From positions 124,001 through 188,000 of the forward strand of contig JAXMDZ010000002.1 of NCBI GenBank assembly GCA_046348585.1: DNA of 64,000 nucleotides, in the 5' to 3' direction. Shown piece after piece: positions 18,177 through 27,002 of the stretch. Below the pieces are notes generated by a model. The model saw only the letters and a list, made by a program, of their open reading frames with translations, made no database searches and was not told the DNA's origin. The position numbers were made by a program, and so were the translations under genes. This DNA comes from JADZAI01 sp046348585. Its GTDB lineage: Bacteria > Pseudomonadota > Alphaproteobacteria > Micropepsales > Micropepsaceae. Numbering within the stretch: the first letter of the stretch is position 1; every line of letters begins with the position of its first letter.

Positions 18177-18794
18177 ATGACCGGCAAGCGCGAGCAGACG
18201 AAGAAGAACAATCGATCCGCGATCCTGGAGGCGGCGCGCGACGTCTTCGCCAAGCTCGGCTACGGCGCAACCACGGTGCGCGACATGATCCGCGCCACCG
18301 ACCTGGCGAGCGGCACCTTCTATAACTACTTCAAGTCCAAGGAAGAGGTCTTCGAGGCGATCCAGGACGAGACCGCGCTCCGCGTCCGCCCGCGCCTGCG
18401 CGCCGAACGCATGCGAGCCCGTTCGGTCGAGGAGTTTGTGGCGGGGACTTTTGTTACGTTCTTCGAGTCGGTTGCCGAGGACCGGCGGGCGTTTGCGGTC
18501 ATTCGCCGTAACGCGGACGCCATCCGCATACGTATGGACACACCCGAAGTCATCGCAGGCTTCGACGAATTACGCTCCGATCTCGTCGCCGCCATCGCCG
18601 ACGGACTGTTTCCGCCGGTCGATGTCGATTTCCTCGTCGCCTCGTTCGTCGGGGTCGGATTCGAGATCGCCGAATACATGCTCAAGCGCGATCCGCTGGA
18701 CACGCAGGCGGCGGCGGATTTCGCCACCGCCCTGTTCCTGAACGGGGTCCGCGCGCTGCCGCACTTGGCCGCAGCGACCGGGGAAGCGGCCTGA
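18177..18794 (+). CDS. TetR/AcrR family transcriptional regulator
   Basis: A 205-residue regulator with an N-terminal TetR helix-turn-helix: AILEAARDVFAKLGYGATTV, recognition region DLASGTFYNYFKSKEEVF. The C-terminal ligand-binding half is helical and divergent. It is transcribed away from the thiolase/FadB operon across 234 bases, so it probably controls that operon and itself, sensing an acyl-CoA or fatty acid; this is inferred from position. The promoter side is unusually AT-rich, with a run of six T at 18065-18070 and TAAAAT at 18121-18126. Confidence 0.85.
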   Translation: MTGKREQTKKNNRSAILEAARDVFAKLGYGATTVRDMIRATDLASGTFYNYFKSKEEVFEAIQDETALRVRPRLRAERMRARSVEEFVAGTFVTFFESVAEDRRAFAVIRRNADAIRIRMDTPEVIAGFDELRSDLVAAIADGLFPPVDVDFLVASFVGVGFEIAEYMLKRDPLDTQAAADFATALFLNGVRALPHLAAATGEAA

Positions 18795-18827
18795 CCTAGG
18801 GTCCGGCGGTCACCAGGGGGAAAAGCG

Positions 18828-19184
18828 ATGTTCAAGAATCTTCTGGCCGCGCTCGGCGTCATGCTGGTCGGCGGCGTGCTCTGCTATGCGGGCCTCTACG
18901 AGCCGGTCCAGGAGATGGCGCGGGGCGACACTTCGATCTCGGTTTCCGACAAGATGACGGTCCTCGGCCCGTTCGTGGTGCTGGTCGGGATCGGCCTTCT
19001 GGTCGCCACCATCGCCGCGGCGGCGGCCGGCGGCGACACCAGGAAGCCGCTGTTCGAGCAGACCCGGTTCGCCAAGTGGATCGTCTTCGTCTTTTTCGGG
19101 CTTGGCCTCGCGGCCGGTCTCTATGCCGCCTTCGAGTGGATGCCCGAGCAGCAGGCCAAATACGGCTACACCCGCTCGCGCTGA
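18828..19184 (+). CDS. Small membrane protein of unknown function, three TM segments
   Basis: A 118-residue protein with a hydrophobic segment at the N terminus (LLAALGVMLVGGVLCYAGLY), a second at about 48-68 (FVVLVGIGLLVATIAAAAA) and a third at about 83-100 (IVFVFFGLGLAAGLYAAF). The loop between the first two is acidic and polar, the C terminus basic. The start is supported by AGGGGGAA nine bases upstream. It lies 33 bases after the TetR gene and may be cotranscribed. No family recognised. Confidence 0.6.
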   Translation: MFKNLLAALGVMLVGGVLCYAGLYEPVQEMARGDTSISVSDKMTVLGPFVVLVGIGLLVATIAAAAAGGDTRKPLFEQTRFAKWIVFVFFGLGLAAGLYAAFEWMPEQQAKYGYTRSR

Positions 19185-19208
19185 ACGGGCCAAGAAATCG
19201 GCGCGGGC

Positions 19209-19237
19209 TTGAACCGCGCCCCGCCGTCGGGTCTAGG
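19209..19237 (+). promoter_or_regulatory. Candidate sigma-70 promoter of the CDF transporter gene
   Basis: TTGAAC (19209-19214) and TCTAGG (19232-19237) are 17 bases apart, 39 bases before the ATG of the transporter. The -10 is a weak match, so this is tentative. Confidence 0.35.
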
Positions 19238-19275
19238 GTGAGGCTCGACCACTCCCCGCGGCGAGTCCTGCCCGA

Positions 19276-20259
19276 ATGCACGATCACGACCATGGCCACG
19301 CCCACGCCCCGGCGGATTTCGGACGGGCCTTCGCCCTCGGCGTCGCGCTCAACGCCGCCTTCGTCGCGCTGGAAGCGGCTGCGGGCTGGCTGACCGGCTC
19401 GCTCGCCCTGCTGGCCGATGCGGGTCACAATCTGTCGGACGTCGCCGGTCTGCTGCTCGCCTGGGGCGCGGCGGCGATGGCGAAGACCAGGCCGACCGCG
19501 ACGCGCACCTATGGCCTGCGCCGCTCGACCATTCTCGCCTCGCTCGTCAACGCGCTGCTGCTGATGGCCGCCGTCGGGGCGATCCTGTGGGAAGCCGTCC
19601 ATCGCCTGACCGCCCCGCAGCCCATCGACGGGCTGACGGTCGCCGCGATCGCCGCCACCGGCATTCTGGTCAACGCCTTCACCGCCTTCCTGTTCTTCGC
19701 CGGGCGCAAGGGCGACCTCAATGTCCGGGGGGCCTATCTCCACATGGCCGCCGACGCGGCGGTGTCGCTGGGCGTGGTCCTCGCGGCCGGGGCGATGATG
19801 GCGACCGGCTGGCTGTGGCTCGATCCGGCCATTTCGGCCGCCATCGCGCTGGTCATCGCCTGGGGCACCTGGGGCCTGCTGACCGAATCGACGCGCCTCG
19901 CGCTCGACGGCGTGCCGCACGGGCTGGACCAGCGCGAGGTCGCCGCCTTCTTAGGCGCGCGGCCGGGGGTTGCGGACGTGCACGATCTGCATGTCTGGGC
20001 GCTGAGCACGACCGAGACGGCGCTGACCGCCCATCTGGTGCGGCCCGGCGGAACGGCGGACGACGCCTTCCTGATCGACACCGCCGCGGCGCTGAAGACC
20101 GCGTTCGGCATCGCCCATGCGACGCTCCAGCTGGAGCAGGGACCGGGATGCGCCGATTGCAGCCTGCTGCACCTGGGAAGCGACGCCCACCGGCGCGAGA
20201 CGCACGGCCACGAGACGCACGGCCACGGGCCTCACGGCCACGCGCACCACGCCCATTAG
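19276..20259 (+). CDS. Cation diffusion facilitator (CzcD/ZitB-like metal efflux)
   Basis: A 327-residue inner-membrane metal/proton antiporter. The N terminus is His-rich (MHDHDHGHAHA) and the C terminus ends in repeated GHETHG/GHAHH clusters. Six TM segments lie between; the zinc-site motifs are ADAGHNLSD in TM2 and HMAADA in TM5. A cytoplasmic domain with VHDLHVW follows. A CADCSLLH cysteine pair precedes the His tail. Zn2+ is the most likely substrate, possibly Cd2+ or Co2+. The DUF2855 gene converges on it five bases past the stop. Confidence 0.9.
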   Translation: MHDHDHGHAHAPADFGRAFALGVALNAAFVALEAAAGWLTGSLALLADAGHNLSDVAGLLLAWGAAAMAKTRPTATRTYGLRRSTILASLVNALLLMAAVGAILWEAVHRLTAPQPIDGLTVAAIAATGILVNAFTAFLFFAGRKGDLNVRGAYLHMAADAAVSLGVVLAAGAMMATGWLWLDPAISAAIALVIAWGTWGLLTESTRLALDGVPHGLDQREVAAFLGARPGVADVHDLHVWALSTTETALTAHLVRPGGTADDAFLIDTAAALKTAFGIAHATLQLEQGPGCADCSLLHLGSDAHRRETHGHETHGHGPHGHAHHAH

Positions 20260-20264
20260 GCATT

Positions 20265-21338
20265 TCAGCCGAGGCGGATCACATGCCCCTCGTCGGCCTT
20301 GACGCGGCCGGCGACGAGATCGGCGAAGACCCGCGCCGCATCGGCGAGGCCCTTGCCTTCGACCACCCGCGTCGTCGCGGCGGCGACCGGCAGGAAGGCG
20401 CGCCAAGCATCCGCCGTCCTCTGGGCGAAGCCTGCCGGGCCCCAATCCTTGATCCGCTTGGCGACCTGGTTCGGTGCGAAGAACAATTGCGGTTGCGGCC
20501 CCGGCAGATCGCCGCCGCCGCCGCCGTGATCCCAGTGCGTCGCGCCGACCGCGCAGGAATAGGCCAGCGCATCGCGGAAATGGCGATGGACACGCCCGCG
20601 CACCGCCGCGTCGCCCGCGATATCGACGAAGACGCTGGGCGTCGCCGCATCCAGCGTTTCGATCGCATCGTAGGGAACGACCGCGCCGTAGCAGCCGAGA
20701 TCCTTCACGAAGCCGACATTGCCGGGCGAGGTCAGACCGGCGACCGTCACGCCGCCGCGCGCCTTCAGCAGTCCGGCGGTCGCATAGGCGGTCTTGGCGG
20801 AGGCGCTGGAGAAGATCACCTGGCGCGCGCCGAAGAAGCCGTTGTCGGCGAGGAAATCGTCGATCAGGAACGAGGTCGTGAAGAGCGGACGGAACAGCAT
20901 CTGCAACGCTTCGGTGTCCGCCGTATAGAGCGGGTCGGAGGCGGTGAAGACGTAATTGTTATAGACCGCCGCCAGATGCGCGCGATGCGCCGAGACGTCG
21001 GAGAACCCGCCCGCCTTCACCGCGCCCGGCCGCACGACCAGCGTGTCCGACATGGGCAGGTAGCCATAGACCCGCGCGCCCGGCGCGACGCCTTCGGCGC
21101 GGCTTTCCGTCACCGTCGCGAAACCCCAGACCGGCACGCGGCCGAAGCCTTCCGCCGCCGGGAAGAAGTCCCAGTATTTCATCGCCGTGCCGAAGACGCC
21201 GTAGGTGACGTTGTTGGCGGTGAGCGAGAAGGCGTCCACCTTCAGCCGCGCCTCGCCGTCCTCCAGCGCCCGCGCCGCAGCGGCGGCGATCCGCGTGGTC
21301 CCGAGCGCATCGCGCGCGACGAGAAGATCCTGTGTCAT
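20265..21338 (-). CDS. DUF2855 family protein
   Basis: A 357-residue protein matching the DUF2855 family, which resembles zinc-free quinone oxidoreductases/MDR enzymes: an N-terminal GroES-like region (LTANNVTYGVFG, VWGFATVTES) and a central cofactor-domain-like segment (QVIFSSASAKTAYATAGLL). The classical GxGxxG nucleotide motif is absent. The start MTQDLLV at 21338 lies inside the region just after the amidohydrolase stop (20 bases downstream of 21358), so the two genes probably form one operon. Function unknown. Confidence 0.75.
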   Translation of the reverse strand: MTQDLLVARDALGTTRIAAAAARALEDGEARLKVDAFSLTANNVTYGVFGTAMKYWDFFPAAEGFGRVPVWGFATVTESRAEGVAPGARVYGYLPMSDTLVVRPGAVKAGGFSDVSAHRAHLAAVYNNYVFTASDPLYTADTEALQMLFRPLFTTSFLIDDFLADNGFFGARQVIFSSASAKTAYATAGLLKARGGVTVAGLTSPGNVGFVKDLGCYGAVVPYDAIETLDAATPSVFVDIAGDAAVRGRVHRHFRDALAYSCAVGATHWDHGGGGGDLPGPQPQLFFAPNQVAKRIKDWGPAGFAQRTADAWRAFLPVAAATTRVVEGKGLADAARVFADLVAGRVKADEGHVIRLG

Positions 21339-21357
21339 CGGTTCGCCCTTTCCGCCG

Positions 21358-23076
21358 TCAGGCCGCGTCGCGCGCGCCGCGCACCAGCCGCCCCGGCAGC
21401 GCGCCGGTCGGCTGGCCGTCGCGATAGACCGGACGGCCGCTGACGATGGTCGCGGTGTAGCCGTCGGCATACTGCATCAGCCGCCGCCCGCCCGAAGGCA
21501 GGTCGTAGAGGATGGTCGGCGCGTGCAGGCGCAGATTGTCGTAGTCGATGACGTTGATGTCGGCCTTGTAGCCGGGCTTCAGCAGGCCGCGATCGAGCAG
21601 GCCGACCGCTTCCGCCGTGGCGCGGGTCTGCTTGGCGATCATCGTTTCCAGCTTCATCTTCGGCCCGCGCGTGCGGTCGCGCGTCCAGTGGATGAGGTTG
21701 GAGGTCGGGAACGAGCCGTCGCAGATCGTCCCCAGATGCGCGCCGCCGTCCGAGAGGCCGAGCACCGTGTTGGGATGGTTCATCATCTCGAACGAGGGAT
21801 CGAGCGAGCCATCGGCGTAGTTGAGGAAGGTGAGGTAGAGCGCGCCCCGCCCGTCGCCCGCCGTGATGACGTCGAGCGCGTATTCCTCCGGGCTGACGCC
21901 GCGCGCCGCCGCGCGGGCGGCGACCGAATGTTCCGGCAGCGGCTCGTAGTTCGGCGGATCGCCCAGTTCGAACATCGCGCCGAAGCCGCGCAGCACCGAC
22001 TTGACGAAGGGATGATCGGCGCGCGGCGTTTCGGCCAGCAGCTTCGCCCGGAACCACGGATCGCGCAGCGCCGCCAGCCTCTCCTCGAAGCTCTTGTCGG
22101 CGATCTCCTTGTAAGCCGTGTGGGCGATGAACGGATTGAGCGTCAGCGCCAGACCGAGCAGCAGCCCGACCGGACGGCCCGCCACCTGGGCCCGCATCTC
22201 AAGCCCGTCGTCGTTCGCCTGTTTCAGCCAGCCGAGCACGTCCTTGTAGAGGCCGGGGGCGAGCGGCGACTGCGCGAGGCTGACCGAGAGCGGGCGGCCG
22301 GAGGCTTCGGTCATGCGGCGCAGCACGTTGAACTCCGCCTCGCCGCCGGGAAAATCGGTGACGACCTGAAGCACGCCCATGCCGGCCTGCTTCAGCCCCA
22401 TGGCGATGCCGACCAGCTCCTTCTCGGCCGCGCCGTAGGACGGCGTGTTGTTGCCGTCGGCTGTCTTGTGGTTGAGCGTGCGCGAGGTGGAAAAGCCGAG
22501 CGCCCCGTCGCGCATCGCCTCGCGGGCGAGCGCCGCCATGCGGAAAATGTCCTGGTCGCTCGCCGGTTCCTGCTTCGCGCCGCGCTCGCCCATCACATAG
22601 ACGCGCAAGGCCCCGTGCGGGAGCTGGGCGGCGAAGTCGATGTCGTGCGGCACAGCCTCCATGGCGTTCAGGAAGTCGCCGAAGCTCTCCCAGTTCCATT
22701 TCAGCCCTTCGGCCAGCACCGGATGGGGGATGTCCTCCACCCCTTCCATCAGGCTGATCAGCCGGTCGTGGTCCTCAGGCCGCACCGGCGCGAAGCCGAT
22801 GCCGCAATTGCCGAAGACCGCCGTGGTGACGCCATGGAGCGAAGAGGGCGCGAGGCGGCTGTCCCAGGTCGCCTGGCCGTCATAATGGGTGTGGATGTCG
22901 ACGAAGCCGGGGGTGACGATGCGTCCCCTGGCGTCGATTTCCTCCGCCCCCGCGCCCGGAACCTCTCCCACGGCGACGATCCGCCCCTTGGAGACGGCGA
23001 CGTCGCCTTCGAACGGGGCCGACCCCGTGCCGTCGAAAATCGTGCCGTTGCGGACGACGAGGTCATGCGCGCTCAT
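21358..23076 (-). CDS. N-acyl-D-amino-acid deacylase-like amidohydrolase
   Basis: A 572-residue amidohydrolase of the D-aminoacylase/dihydroorotase-like branch. The metal-binding HxH is in VDIHTHYDGQ, followed by TTAVFGNCGIGFAPVRP, with the late metal-site Asp in LSDGGAHLG; the C-terminal beta domain contains GLLKPGYKADINVIDYD. It should hydrolyse an N-acyl amino acid or a cyclic amide using one or two metal ions; the substrate is not evident. First gene of a two-gene unit with DUF2855. Confidence 0.85.
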   Translation of the reverse strand: MSAHDLVVRNGTIFDGTGSAPFEGDVAVSKGRIVAVGEVPGAGAEEIDARGRIVTPGFVDIHTHYDGQATWDSRLAPSSLHGVTTAVFGNCGIGFAPVRPEDHDRLISLMEGVEDIPHPVLAEGLKWNWESFGDFLNAMEAVPHDIDFAAQLPHGALRVYVMGERGAKQEPASDQDIFRMAALAREAMRDGALGFSTSRTLNHKTADGNNTPSYGAAEKELVGIAMGLKQAGMGVLQVVTDFPGGEAEFNVLRRMTEASGRPLSVSLAQSPLAPGLYKDVLGWLKQANDDGLEMRAQVAGRPVGLLLGLALTLNPFIAHTAYKEIADKSFEERLAALRDPWFRAKLLAETPRADHPFVKSVLRGFGAMFELGDPPNYEPLPEHSVAARAAARGVSPEEYALDVITAGDGRGALYLTFLNYADGSLDPSFEMMNHPNTVLGLSDGGAHLGTICDGSFPTSNLIHWTRDRTRGPKMKLETMIAKQTRATAEAVGLLDRGLLKPGYKADINVIDYDNLRLHAPTILYDLPSGGRRLMQYADGYTATIVSGRPVYRDGQPTGALPGRLVRGARDAA

Positions 23077-23160
23077 GGCGTTTCCTTGCTCTTGTCTTGA
23101 TGGCCTTGCGGGGCGAGGCTAGCACAGTCGGCACCATACGAAATGCCCCCGGGGACAACG

Positions 23161-24195
23161 ATGAGCTTTCAAACCTTCATGACGCGCCTGATCTTCGCCC
23201 TGCCGTCCGGCGTCATCCAGTCGATGGCCGGGCCGAAGACGACGATCGACGGCAAGACGCTCGATCCGCGCATCGCGCTGATGGCGAAGCAGGCGGCCAA
23301 GGGACCGGCGCTGGCGACGCTCACCCCGCCGATGGTGCGCGAGGGCATGAAGGCAGGCTTCGCGGTGATCGACGCCAGGCGCCGCCCGAGCGTGACGGTG
23401 AAGGAGATGACCGTGCCGGGCGGCGGCGGCGCGGCCCTGCCCGCCCGGCTCTACACGCCCGCCAACCCGACCGGGAGCGAGCCGCTGCTCGTCTATTTCC
23501 ATCAGGGCGGCTGCGTCATCGGCGGCCTGTGGACCTGCGACACCTGGTGCTCGATCCTCGCCGAGGACGCGCGGGCGGTCGTGCTCAACGTCGATTACCG
23601 CCACGCGCCGGAGCACAAATTCCCGGCCTCGGTGGACGACGCCATCGCCGCCTACGAATGGGCCGTCGCCAACGCCAGGTCGCTGGGCGCGGACGGCAAG
23701 CGGATCGGGGTCGGCGGCGATTCGGCCGGCGGCTATCTTTCCAACGTCGTCTGCCACGCGATGAAGAAGGCCGGCAAAGCCCAGCCCGCGCTTCAGCTTC
23801 TGATCTATCCGGCGGTCGACTGGACCGCGACCGGCGGCACCATGGTTTCGATGGCGAACGCCTATCCGCTGACCTCGGAGATGATGGACTGGTTCGCCGG
23901 GCATTATCTCAACAGCCAGGACGAACGCAGCGACTGGCGCGTCTCGCCGGCGCTGGACGCCGACCAGTCGGGCCTTGCGCCCGCGCTCATTTACAACGCC
24001 GGGTTCGATCCGCTCACCACGCAGGGCGCCGAGTACGCCGCGCGGCTGAAGGCGGCGGGCGTGCCGGTCGTCTATCGCTGCTACGATTCGCTGTCGCACT
24101 CCTTCACCGCGATGTCGGGCGTCGTGCCGGCGGCGCGCAAGGCGCTGGCCGAAATAGCGGCCGACGTGAAGCAGGCCTTCGGACGCGGCGCGTGA
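23161..24195 (+). CDS. Alpha/beta hydrolase fold-3 (hormone-sensitive-lipase family) esterase
   Basis: A 344-residue HSL-type esterase. The catalytic Ser is in GGDSAGGYL, the Asp in YNAGFDPLTTQG and the His in SLSHSFTAM. The oxyanion motif, normally HGGG, reads FHQGGCVIGG. The N terminus has a short amphipathic helix and no signal peptide. The start at 23161 is chosen over ATG 23143 because GGGGAC lies upstream at the right distance. It opens a coupled three-gene operon with a quinone oxidoreductase and an AI-2E transporter. Confidence 0.85.
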   Translation: MSFQTFMTRLIFALPSGVIQSMAGPKTTIDGKTLDPRIALMAKQAAKGPALATLTPPMVREGMKAGFAVIDARRRPSVTVKEMTVPGGGGAALPARLYTPANPTGSEPLLVYFHQGGCVIGGLWTCDTWCSILAEDARAVVLNVDYRHAPEHKFPASVDDAIAAYEWAVANARSLGADGKRIGVGGDSAGGYLSNVVCHAMKKAGKAQPALQLLIYPAVDWTATGGTMVSMANAYPLTSEMMDWFAGHYLNSQDERSDWRVSPALDADQSGLAPALIYNAGFDPLTTQGAEYAARLKAAGVPVVYRCYDSLSHSFTAMSGVVPAARKALAEIAADVKQAFGRGA

Positions 24196-25163
24196 AGGCG
24201 CTCGTCTGCCGCGCCATCGCCGAGGACATCTCGACGGTCCGCGTGGAAGATTGCCCCACGCGCGATCCCGGCCCCGGCGAGGTGCGGCTGCGCGTCCGCG
24301 CCGCCTCGGTCAATTTCCCCGACATCCTGATGATCCAGGGGAAATACCAGCACAAGCCGCCGCTGCCCTTCACGCCGGGCATGGAGGGCGCGGGCGAGGT
24401 GATCGCGGTCGGCGCGGGAGTGACGCGCTTCAGGCCGGGCGACCGGGTGGTCGGGGGCCTGCGCACCGGCGGCTTCGCCGAAGAAGCGATCGCCGCCGAA
24501 GGCGCGCTGCGGGCGATGCCGAAGGGCATGGACTTCGACGCGGCGGCGGCCTTTCAGGCGGCGTATCTCACCGCCTACGTGGCGCTCGTGCGCCGCGCGG
24601 CGATCGCGACCGGCGAGACGCTGCTGGTGCACGGCGCGGCGGGCGGCGTCGGCCTCGCGGCGGTCGATCTCGGCCTCGCCTTCGGGGCGAAGGTGATCGC
24701 CACCGCCTCCAGCGACGAGAAGCGCGCCTTCCTGACGGCGCGCGGCGCGCATCTGGCGCTGCCCCCGACGGGATTCCGCGAGGCGGTGAAGGCGTTCACC
24801 GGCGGCCTCGGCGCGGACGTGATCTACGATCCGGTCGGCGGCGACGTCTTCGACGAATCCGTGCGCTGCATCGCCTTCGACGGGCGGCTGCTGGTGATCG
24901 GCTTCACCTCCGGGCGCATCCCCGAGATCGGCGCGAACATTCCGCTGATCAAGGGCTTCTCGCTGATGGGCGTCAGGGCCGGCGAATACGGCCGCCGCTT
25001 CCCCGAGCGCGGGCGCGAGAATCTGGAGGCCATCGACCGGCTGGCCGAGGAGGGCGTCATCAGGCCGCATGTCTGCGCGCGCTTTGCGCTGGACGAAGCG
25101 GTCGAGGCGATGCGGATGCTTCAGGAGCGAAAGGCGATCGGCAAGGTGGTGGTGACTCCATGA
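24192..25163 (+). CDS. NADPH:quinone oxidoreductase-like MDR protein
   Basis: A 323-residue zinc-independent medium-chain reductase. It has the N-terminal GroES-like domain (ASVNFPDILMIQGKYQ, PGMEGAGEV) and the nucleotide-binding motif HGAAGGVGLAAVDLG, and no zinc-binding cysteines. The product most likely reduces a quinone or an enone with NADPH. It starts with GTG sharing four bases (GTGA) with the esterase stop and ends in an ATGA overlap with the transporter gene, so translation is coupled. Confidence 0.88.
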   Translation: MKALVCRAIAEDISTVRVEDCPTRDPGPGEVRLRVRAASVNFPDILMIQGKYQHKPPLPFTPGMEGAGEVIAVGAGVTRFRPGDRVVGGLRTGGFAEEAIAAEGALRAMPKGMDFDAAAAFQAAYLTAYVALVRRAAIATGETLLVHGAAGGVGLAAVDLGLAFGAKVIATASSDEKRAFLTARGAHLALPPTGFREAVKAFTGGLGADVIYDPVGGDVFDESVRCIAFDGRLLVIGFTSGRIPEIGANIPLIKGFSLMGVRAGEYGRRFPERGRENLEAIDRLAEEGVIRPHVCARFALDEAVEAMRMLQERKAIGKVVVTP

Positions 25164-26284
25164 GCGACGGCGAGGAACGGCGCGCGGCGATGACGATGCG
25201 GCAGCAGGCCTGGTTCTGGGCCGGCGCGGTGCTGGTCGCCTTTCTGGTGCTCTACGCCCTCGCCGACATCCTGCTGCCCTTCGTGCTCGGGCTCATCCTC
25301 GCCTATCTGCTGAACCCGCTGACGACGCGGCTGGAGCGGCTGCGGATCGGGCGCACGGCGGCGGCGCTGCTGGTCTCCGGCTTCATCATCCTCATCTTCG
25401 CGATCCTGGCGACGCTGGCGATCCCGTTTCTCGCCAACCAGATCGCCGAGCTGATCGCCAGCCTGCCGGAGGTCATCCGCAGCCTCCAGGCCTTCGCCGC
25501 CGAACAGGGCGCGCCGCTGATCGAGCGCATCGGCGGGCCGGAGGCGGTCGGCGAGGTGCAGCGCGCGATCGCCGACATGGTGCGCTCGGCCGGCGGCTGG
25601 CTGGGCGAGATCCTCGCCTCGATCTGGTCGGGCGGCGAGGCGATCATGAACGCCTTCATGCTGGTCGTGGTGACGCCGATCATCGCCTTCTACCTGCTGA
25701 TCGACTGGCCGCGCTTCACGCAGACCATCGACGGCTGGCTGCCCCGCCGTCACGACGACACGGTGCGGCGGCTGTGGCGCGAGATGGATCACGCGATCGG
25801 CGGCTTCCTGCGCGGGCAGACGGCGGTGGTGCTGATGCTCGCCTCGTTCTATGCGGTGGCGCTGTTCTTCATCGGCCTCAATTACGGCGTGGTGATCGGG
25901 GTCGGGGCGGGGCTGCTCAGCTTCATTCCGCTGGTCGGGGCGGTGACGGGGTTCATCGTTTCGGGCGCGGTGGCGCTGGTCCAGTTCTGGCCGGAATGGT
26001 GGATGATCGCGCTGACCCTCGGCGTCTTCGTCTTCGGGCAGATCTTCGAGGGCTATGTCATCGCGCCGAAGATCGTCGGCGAGGCGACGGGCGTGCATCC
26101 GGTCTGGCTGATGTTCGCGCTGTTCGCGTTCGGGTATCTGTTCGGCTTCGTCGGGCTGCTGCTGGCGGTGCCGCTGGCGGCGATCATCGCGGTGCTCTGC
26201 CGCTTCCTGATGGAGAAATACCTCGAAAGCTCGCTCTATCTGGAGATGGAGCCGCCGCCGGACAAGGACGATCCGGTCACCTGA
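25160..26284 (+). CDS. AI-2E family transporter (PerM/TqsA-like)
   Basis: A 374-residue polytopic inner-membrane protein with about eight TM helices in the arrangement of the family: two near the N terminus, a soluble helical segment (about 95-150), and five after residue 150. Signature pieces are PFVLGLILAYLLNPLTTRLE and LLSFIPLVGAVTGF. Family members move AI-2 or act as ion/proton antiporters; the substrate here is unknown. The 3' end overlaps the convergent TetR gene by eight bases. Confidence 0.85.
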   Translation: MSDGEERRAAMTMRQQAWFWAGAVLVAFLVLYALADILLPFVLGLILAYLLNPLTTRLERLRIGRTAAALLVSGFIILIFAILATLAIPFLANQIAELIASLPEVIRSLQAFAAEQGAPLIERIGGPEAVGEVQRAIADMVRSAGGWLGEILASIWSGGEAIMNAFMLVVVTPIIAFYLLIDWPRFTQTIDGWLPRRHDDTVRRLWREMDHAIGGFLRGQTAVVLMLASFYAVALFFIGLNYGVVIGVGAGLLSFIPLVGAVTGFIVSGAVALVQFWPEWWMIALTLGVFVFGQIFEGYVIAPKIVGEATGVHPVWLMFALFAFGYLFGFVGLLLAVPLAAIIAVLCRFLMEKYLESSLYLEMEPPPDKDDPVT

Positions 26285-26894
26285 CGCCCTTACCGTAGGC
26301 GCGCTCGATCAGGAAGCGGAAGGCGGCGGCGAGGCGGGCCTCGCCCGCCCGGCCCTTGAGGTCGAGCCCGGCGAAGCCGCCGAGCGTGCGCCGGCGCAGC
26401 GTCAGGTAATGGAGCGCGCCCAGAAGGATCGCGTTGACCGCCGGGGCGTCGACGCCGGCCGGCGCCGCCTCGCGGCCGCGAAAGGCCGGCATCGCCGCCT
26501 GCATCGCTTTGGAGCGCGCCGCGTCCAGGCCGCGCAGCGCCTCGGGCGTCTCGCTCAATTCCCAGGCGAGAAGGCGTTGCAGCAGCTCGTCGCCCGAAAG
26601 CTTCGCCGCATAGGCCTCGAAGGCGGCGGCGAGGCGCGCGGCATAGTCGCCGCCCTTCTCCGCCGGCGGCGGCGCGCCGGCCCAGACATCGACCCGCTCG
26701 CCCGCCGCCGCCAGCAGGCCGTCGATGCCGCCGAAATAGCGGTAGATCAGTTTCTTGTCGGCGCCCGCCTCGGCGGCGATGGCGTTGACGCCGAGCGCCG
26801 CCGCGCCGTCGCGCGCCAGCACGCGCAGCGCCGCGTCGATCAGGCGGGTCTCGGTCGCCTTGCGGTTGCGGCGCGGGGCGGCGGCTTCGGGCAT
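26277..26894 (-). CDS. TetR family transcriptional regulator
   Basis: A 205-residue TetR regulator: the HTH region runs from RLIDAALRVLARDG through AIAAEAGADKKLIYRYFGG. The C-terminal domain is Ala-rich and helical. The start at 26894 is preceded by AGGAGAG; a further upstream ATG at 26930 would place coding sequence over an operator. It is divergent from the DUF4386 protein gene, and three tandem palindromes fill the gap, so it probably represses both genes until an unknown ligand is bound. Confidence 0.85.
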   Translation of the reverse strand: MPEAAAPRRNRKATETRLIDAALRVLARDGAAALGVNAIAAEAGADKKLIYRYFGGIDGLLAAAGERVDVWAGAPPPAEKGGDYAARLAAAFEAYAAKLSGDELLQRLLAWELSETPEALRGLDAARSKAMQAAMPAFRGREAAPAGVDAPAVNAILLGALHYLTLRRRTLGGFAGLDLKGRAGEARLAAAFRFLIERAYGKGVR

Positions 26895-26925
26895 GGGCGT
26901 CTCTCCTGCCCCGACCCCTAGAGAA

Positions 26926-26989
26926 GTCACCGGCCGGAGACAATGCTTGACTTGTCACCGCTCGGTGACTTATGTCCCCGTCCGGTGAC
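26926..26989. promoter_or_regulatory. Three tandem TetR operators
   Basis: Three copies of the palindrome GTCACCG-N2-CGGTGAC occur: 26926-26941 (one mismatch, CGGAGAC), 26954-26969 (perfect, spacer CT) and 26974-26989 (one mismatch, GTCCCCG). Starts are 28 and 20 bases apart. They lie between divergent genes at 26894 and 27003. Confidence 0.75.
26947..26975 (+). promoter_or_regulatory. Sigma-70 promoter of the DUF4386 gene, overlapped by the central operator
   Basis: TTGACT (26947-26952) and TTATGT (26970-26975) are separated by 17 bases, and the perfect palindrome 26954-26969 fills almost the whole spacer, the classical geometry for repression by steric block. The ATG is at 27003. Confidence 0.6.
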
Positions 26990-27002
26990 AAAGAGGACCG
27001 CC

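Noticed and set aside
20150..20259. Repetitive GGCCACG-type stretch as a DNA repeat or CRISPR-like array
   Set aside because: It encodes the His-rich C-terminal tail of the CDF transporter; repeats are short codon repeats, not spacer-separated units.
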